64,000 bases of DNA from contig CAWJIH010000009.1 of assembly GCA_963842975.1 (NCBI GenBank), positions 248,001 through 312,000 of the forward strand, given 5' to 3'. Under the pieces are notes generated by a model. The model was given only the letters and a program-made list of their open reading frames with translations. It was not told the origin of the DNA and searched no databases. This stretch comes from JACJWR01 sp963842975 (GTDB lineage: Bacteria; Actinomycetota; Actinomycetes; S36-B12; UBA10799). Made by a program: the position numbers and the translations under genes. Shown here in pieces: positions 60,278-64,000 of this stretch (position 1 is the first letter of the stretch; each line of letters starts with the position of its first letter).

Positions 60278-61678
60278 CTAGAGCGGTGACGTGCCGGTGA
60301 CCACCATCTGCGGACGGCCCAAACCGTCGAGGCCCAAAACCTCATCGCCGGTTGCGGCTGGGCCACAGCGCACGATTTGATCGGCATACTGCGGATCTCG
60401 GTCGATTAGGTCGTGGCATGCAGCCAGTGCCCGTTGGCCCCAGTAGTTGGGGTGCACCGGCAGCGTCGCTGCGTCGGCGACACGGCCGGACACGGACTTC
60501 ATGAGGGTGGGGTAGCGCTGCGCCGCACACTTCGCGTCCGGGTTTCGGCCGATGCAGTTGATGATGATCGGTGCCACCCAGGCGCCTCCTTGCCCGGCGA
60601 ACTGGTCAAACTGCGCCACGGTGGTGTTGGTCTGCGGGCCGTTGTTTTTCGGTGGGTTGTACTTGGTGCACAACTCGTGCGCAGTGAAACTAGGCGCCAT
60701 CACGACCACGTTGACGCCTGCCAACGCGCCCTTCTTCGCCTCCTGCACGCCGGCGATCATGGCGTTGGATAAACCGGGCAGCATCGTGTTTTGGAAGAAC
60801 GTGAGATCGCCGTCGGTGAAGGGACACCCGCCGTAGTCTTGCCGTCCCCAACCGTGGTCGCCGCCCAACGTCGGCCACAGATCCTGCGGGCTGGGCACGA
60901 TCATGGGCGGTAGTTGGTAGGCGATGGTGTACGAGTCCGGGGCCCGCCCGGCGGCGTCCATCGCGGTCCGGACATTGGTGAACGCCTTTGTGACATTGGC
61001 CTGCACCGTGGGCAGGCTGGCCATCGCTGCGCCGACGGGAGTCTTCGGATCATCCGCGGATTTCCAGCACGCCGACGCCAGGGGGATCACGAACTGTTGG
61101 GCGCAGTAGGCGACGACGTCGGCGAAACCTGCATCGTTTCCTCCGATCGAGACCATCACCACCGGCAGGTCGTCGCCGTTGGCGGTGACTTCGGTGGCGA
61201 ACTGCTGCAACTGAGCGGCCTGACCGGTGCCGTTGTCGAAGTCGAGGCCGGGTTTGTAGACCCCATCGGAATTGGTGTGTGAATACGTCAGTGCCCCAGA
61301 ACATGCGATGTTCTTACCGGTGCTGTCTTGGCCGCCGGAGAACATCGCCGCTGAGGCTGACCGGTGGCACATACCGCCAGGTTGGCCGGAATAGTCCCCG
61401 GGAAAGGTCTGCTCAAGGCTTGCCCCGAAAGCGAGCACCCGCCAGTCGCCAGGGGAGTTGTTGCCGTAGTTCTTGCCCATCCACGAGGCACCCTCACCAG
61501 ACATGAAGGAGTCACCGATTCCCACCACCCAGGTGCGCTTCTCAGGTGTGGGATCGGGTTCCGCGGCGACTGCAGCGGGCATGGTGACACACGCAGTGGC
61601 CAGCAGCGCCGTTGCGGACAGCCCAGCGAGGGCGGCACGGGCACCGGCTGGAGAGAAAACGTGCAGGCCTGCAGACAT
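60278..61678 (-). CDS. Secreted SGNH/GDSL-family hydrolase
   Basis: A 466-residue exported esterase-like protein. Signal peptide: AALAGLSATALLATACVTMP, with possible cleavage after AVAA. Block I is VVGIGDSFMSGEGASW (nucleophile Ser), block III is VVMVSIGGNDAGFADVV, and the catalytic His is in LPVHPNYWGQRAL. Multiple Cys suggest disulfides outside the cell. GGAG precedes the ATG. The substrate (lipid, polysaccharide ester or other) is unknown. Confidence 0.88.
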   Translation of the reverse strand: MSAGLHVFSPAGARAALAGLSATALLATACVTMPAAVAAEPDPTPEKRTWVVGIGDSFMSGEGASWMGKNYGNNSPGDWRVLAFGASLEQTFPGDYSGQPGGMCHRSASAAMFSGGQDSTGKNIACSGALTYSHTNSDGVYKPGLDFDNGTGQAAQLQQFATEVTANGDDLPVVMVSIGGNDAGFADVVAYCAQQFVIPLASACWKSADDPKTPVGAAMASLPTVQANVTKAFTNVRTAMDAAGRAPDSYTIAYQLPPMIVPSPQDLWPTLGGDHGWGRQDYGGCPFTDGDLTFFQNTMLPGLSNAMIAGVQEAKKGALAGVNVVVMAPSFTAHELCTKYNPPKNNGPQTNTTVAQFDQFAGQGGAWVAPIIINCIGRNPDAKCAAQRYPTLMKSVSGRVADAATLPVHPNYWGQRALAACHDLIDRDPQYADQIVRCGPAATGDEVLGLDGLGRPQMVVTGTSPL

Positions 61679-62070
61679 GGGGCTCCACTTCTCCGATCAG
61701 GTCCCCGCCTAGTCATTGCCGACCCTAACGCGCCACAACGCGGCAGGTCGAATCAGCGCGGAACGCGATCCTGGACCACCGCGGCCACTCAGTTGGTTGC
61801 GCTGGCTGCTACGGTTGCATCACCGCCCGGCCATTGTCGGGCAGGTTGGCTCTGCAGCCGTGTGGCCCGAATGCGCTCGTGTGAAGCGTTCGGTGCCGGA
61901 ATGGATCGGCGCAGCCAAGGCCTCTGCGGTACTCAGGAGCTACTGATCGCGGCCACCTTCATGTGATCCCCAGACTCGACGTCTTCGGCGGTTGTGCGCG
62001 TTGCGATGTGACGCCACCGCCTGATCCGACTTCGACTGCGGACACCACCCGTTCTTCAGGAGCACAACGC
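61679..62070. other. Intergenic region before the rhlE-like gene
   Basis: About 390 bp between divergent genes. A 76-codon frame (61716-61946) is present, but its composition does not look coding. A long 5' leader for the downstream helicase is possible; I see no recognisable riboswitch. Confidence 0.4.
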
Positions 62071-63318
62071 ATGACCACCGCAACCCCCATGAACCCTGTG
62101 ACCACCCCGATAGCTGACCTCGGCCTGCCAGCCACGCTGGTGGATTCGCTTGCCAAACGCGGAATCACCACCGCATTCGACATCCAGGCCCAGACCATTC
62201 CACCGGCCTTGGCCGGTCGCGATGTCTGTGGCAAAGCCCCGACCGGCTCGGGAAAGACGTTGGCGTTCGGCATCCCAGTGGTGCAGCGCGTCCAGAAGGC
62301 ACGGCCGAAACGGCCCCGGGCGCTCATCTTGAGCCCCACCCGTGAACTGGCATCCCAGATTGCCGGTGAGCTTCGACTGCTCATCGGCGACCGCAACATC
62401 TCCGTTGCCACCTTCTACGGCGGCGTGGGCTTCGGTCCGCAACTGTCCGCGTTGCGCCGCGGTGTGGACATCGCCGTGGCGTGTCCAGGGCGACTCGCCG
62501 ACCTGATTCGCAGAGGTGACGTCTCGCTGGCCGACGTCGATCTGGTGGTCCTTGACGAGGCCGACCGGATGGCCGACATGGGCTTTCTCCCCGAGGTTCG
62601 GCGGCTGCTCAACCAAGTGCGACCGGACCGCCAGACACTGCTCTTCTCTGCCACCCTCGACGGTGCCATCAACGTGTTGGTGCGCGACTACCAGCGCGAC
62701 CCATTGCACTGCGAGGTAACTGCAGACCCTGACCAGGTCGATCGGACGACCCACAGTTTCGTCTCGGTGCGACGCGATGGTCGCGTGGCGATGGCCGCAA
62801 ACCTGGTCAATGCCCATGGCAGTGCGGTGGTGTTCTGCCGCACCAAGCGTGGGGCCGACCGCGTGGCCAAACAACTCGGCAATGCCGGTGTCGCTGCCGT
62901 GGCCATCCACGGTGGCCGCAGCCAAAGCCAGCGCGACCGGGCGTTGGACAGCTTCGCGCGGGGCAAGGCGCAGGCCCTCGTCGCCACGGATGTGGCAGCC
63001 CGCGGCATCCACATCGACGATGTGCAATGTGTGGTGCACTTCGACATCGCCGGTGACCACAAGGACTATGTGCACCGCTCGGGCCGCACTGGTCGCGCCG
63101 GGGCCGAAGGCACTGTGGTGTCGCTGTTCACCGATGAGGATGCCGCCGCAGTGCGCACCTTGCAGCGGGCCCTCGGGTTTGAGGTCACCGTCGGTGGCGG
63201 CGCTAGCCAGGGGGCTGCGCGAAATGGCAACCAGGGATCGTCTCGGAATGGCCGTCCCGGCACCGCGCGCAACGGCCGCCGAAGCTCCTCGCAGAGCACC
63301 CGGCGCCGCTCCCGGTAG
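62071..63318 (+). CDS. DEAD-box RNA helicase (RhlE-like)
   Basis: A 415-residue minimal helicase. Q-motif region ITTAFDIQAQTIPPALAGRD, Walker A GKAPTGSGKTLAF, LSPTRELASQI, VACPGRLADLI, VVLDEADRMADMGFLPEV, LLFSATLDGA, FCRTKRGADR, TDVAARGIHIDDVQCVVHFD and HRSGRTGRAGAEG, then a basic Asn/Arg/Ser-rich tail for RNA binding. I chose the ATG at 62071 (AGGAG about 8 nt upstream) over upstream in-frame codons. Independent of the frameshifted helicase at 53-55 kb. Confidence 0.93.
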   Translation: MTTATPMNPVTTPIADLGLPATLVDSLAKRGITTAFDIQAQTIPPALAGRDVCGKAPTGSGKTLAFGIPVVQRVQKARPKRPRALILSPTRELASQIAGELRLLIGDRNISVATFYGGVGFGPQLSALRRGVDIAVACPGRLADLIRRGDVSLADVDLVVLDEADRMADMGFLPEVRRLLNQVRPDRQTLLFSATLDGAINVLVRDYQRDPLHCEVTADPDQVDRTTHSFVSVRRDGRVAMAANLVNAHGSAVVFCRTKRGADRVAKQLGNAGVAAVAIHGGRSQSQRDRALDSFARGKAQALVATDVAARGIHIDDVQCVVHFDIAGDHKDYVHRSGRTGRAGAEGTVVSLFTDEDAAAVRTLQRALGFEVTVGGGASQGAARNGNQGSSRNGRPGTARNGRRSSSQSTRRRSR

Positions 63319-63427
63319 TCGGCGCACCCGCCACGAACTCTGCGGCGCAACGGGCCACCGAACGTCGGCGAATGTCGAATCGGCTCGCCGTTCTCAGCGC
63401 GGGCAGGTCTCGCCGGCGACTTCGGGT

Positions 63428-63634
63428 TTACTTCGCGACTTCGTAGCCGGCTTCGTCGACGGCCGCACGAATCGCGGCATCGTCCAGGCCGCTGCCCTGC
63501 ACGGTCACGGTTCCGGTTTCGAGGTCGACCTTGACCTCGGTGACACCGGCCACCGAGCTGACCTCGTCGGTCACGGCGTTCACGCAGTGTTGGCAGGTCA
63601 TCCCGGTGACGGTGTAGCTGGTGGTCTCGGACAT
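63428..63634 (-). CDS. Copper chaperone (heavy-metal-associated domain)
   Basis: A 68-residue HMA-domain protein with metal site GMTCQHCVNAV and the fold ending AAVDEAGYEVAK. It delivers Cu(I) to the adjacent P-type ATPase. It lies 40 nt after the ATPase gene on the same strand. SD GGAG upstream of the ATG. Confidence 0.93.
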   Translation of the reverse strand: MSETTSYTVTGMTCQHCVNAVTDEVSSVAGVTEVKVDLETGTVTVQGSGLDDAAIRAAVDEAGYEVAK

Positions 63635-63674
63635 TGTGATCTCCTCACGTTGCGGACTTAGGGCGGTGCGGGAC

Positions 63675-64000
63675 TTAGGCGGTGCGGCCTTTGAAGCGGC
63701 GCAGTCGCAGACTATTCGTCACCACGAACACCGACGAGAAGGCCATCGCTGCACCGGCCACCAAAGGGTTGAGCAGTCCGGCCATGGCCAGGGGAATCGC
63801 GGCGACGTTGTAGGCGAACGCCCAGAACAGGTTCCCCTGGATCGTTCGTAGGGTGCGTCGCGAAAGGGCAACCGCATCTGCGGCAGCACGCAAGTCCCCG
63901 CTGACGAGGGTGAGGTCGCTGGCCTCAATTGCGACGTCAGTTCCGGTGCCCATGGAGATGCCAAGATCGGCCGCGGCCAGCGCCGCGGCGTCGTTCACGC
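63675..64000 (-). CDS. Copper-translocating P-type ATPase, C-terminal part (runs off window)
   Basis: About 108 residues: NDAAALAAADLGISMGTGTD (end of the P-domain hinge motif GDGxND), VAIEASDLTLVSGDLRAA and two last membrane spans (NLFWAFAYNVAAIPLAMAGL; PLVAGAAMAFSSVFVVTNSL). The start lies beyond 64000. The pair with the copper chaperone indicates Cu(I) export. Confidence 0.9.
   Translation of the reverse strand, partial: VNDAAALAAADLGISMGTGTDVAIEASDLTLVSGDLRAAADAVALSRRTLRTIQGNLFWAFAYNVAAIPLAMAGLLNPLVAGAAMAFSSVFVVTNSLRLRRFKGRTA

Overview
The window looks like a chromosomal segment of an uncultured, high-GC Actinomycetota bacterium. The evidence is the GC-rich third codon positions, frequent GTG starts, a TA(G/C)(G/C)NT-type -10 element sitting 6-7 nt before several start codons (leaderless transcription), and gene orders typical of that phylum: metG-tatD-rsmA-ispE, glmU-prs-rplY-pth, mfd-mazG, and eno-ftsB-DUF501-ppx. 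No rRNA is present. There are two tRNAs, Gln(UUG) and Leu(UAA). I cannot name the genus.

Layout. 1-5 kb: xseA (cut by the window edge), ispH, a DUF6542 membrane protein, rmuC and ychF. 5-7.6 kb: a Phd/RelE toxin-antitoxin pair and a DrrAB-like ABC exporter. 7.8-15.7 kb: a PAS/degenerate-GGDEF/EAL protein facing an operon of BcsB-like protein, PMT-like membrane glycosyltransferase and a GT2 synthase with an N-terminal MshEN domain; together they resemble a c-di-GMP-controlled exopolysaccharide system. 15.9-42.3 kb: mostly housekeeping genes for translation (typA, rsmI, metG, rsmA, rplY, pth, def), isoprenoid and cell-envelope precursors (ispE, glmU), nucleotide metabolism (prs, mazG), repair (mfd), glycolysis (eno) and division (ftsB-like). 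42.3-52.6 kb: an accessory island bounded by repeated ~250-bp blocks (terminator plus TGATCA repeats) and by 22-bp inner terminal inverted repeats. It carries a type IV pilin-like/beta-propeller gene that is split in two, and between the halves a lasso-peptide cluster on the minus strand. 53-64 kb: two DEAD-box helicases, DUF2202 and DUF1269 proteins, a two-component system, a type II NADH dehydrogenase, an SGNH hydrolase and a copper chaperone/ATPase pair.

Lasso cluster. Read 5' to 3' on the minus strand: B1 (RRE), B2 (leader protease), C (cyclase), precursor A2, HprK-like kinase K1, a truncated copy of kinase K2, precursor A1, a truncated copy of K1, precursor A3, kinase K2, sulfotransferase, second PqqD-like RRE. 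The three precursor genes encode only 37-47 residues and share a W-x2-P leader and an RTL(T/S)G-x-G-S-x2-D core start. The gene content predicts phosphorylated and/or sulfated lasso peptides. This is the most novel part of the window.

Caution. At least seven otherwise conserved genes (ychF, the bcsB-like gene, an I78-like lipoprotein gene, rsmI, a SurA_N-like lipoprotein gene, a DEAD-box helicase, a histidine kinase) are each split by a single apparent indel, two of them in homopolymers. Residual long-read assembly errors are more likely than genuine decay, so small reading-frame oddities in the island should be read with that in mind.
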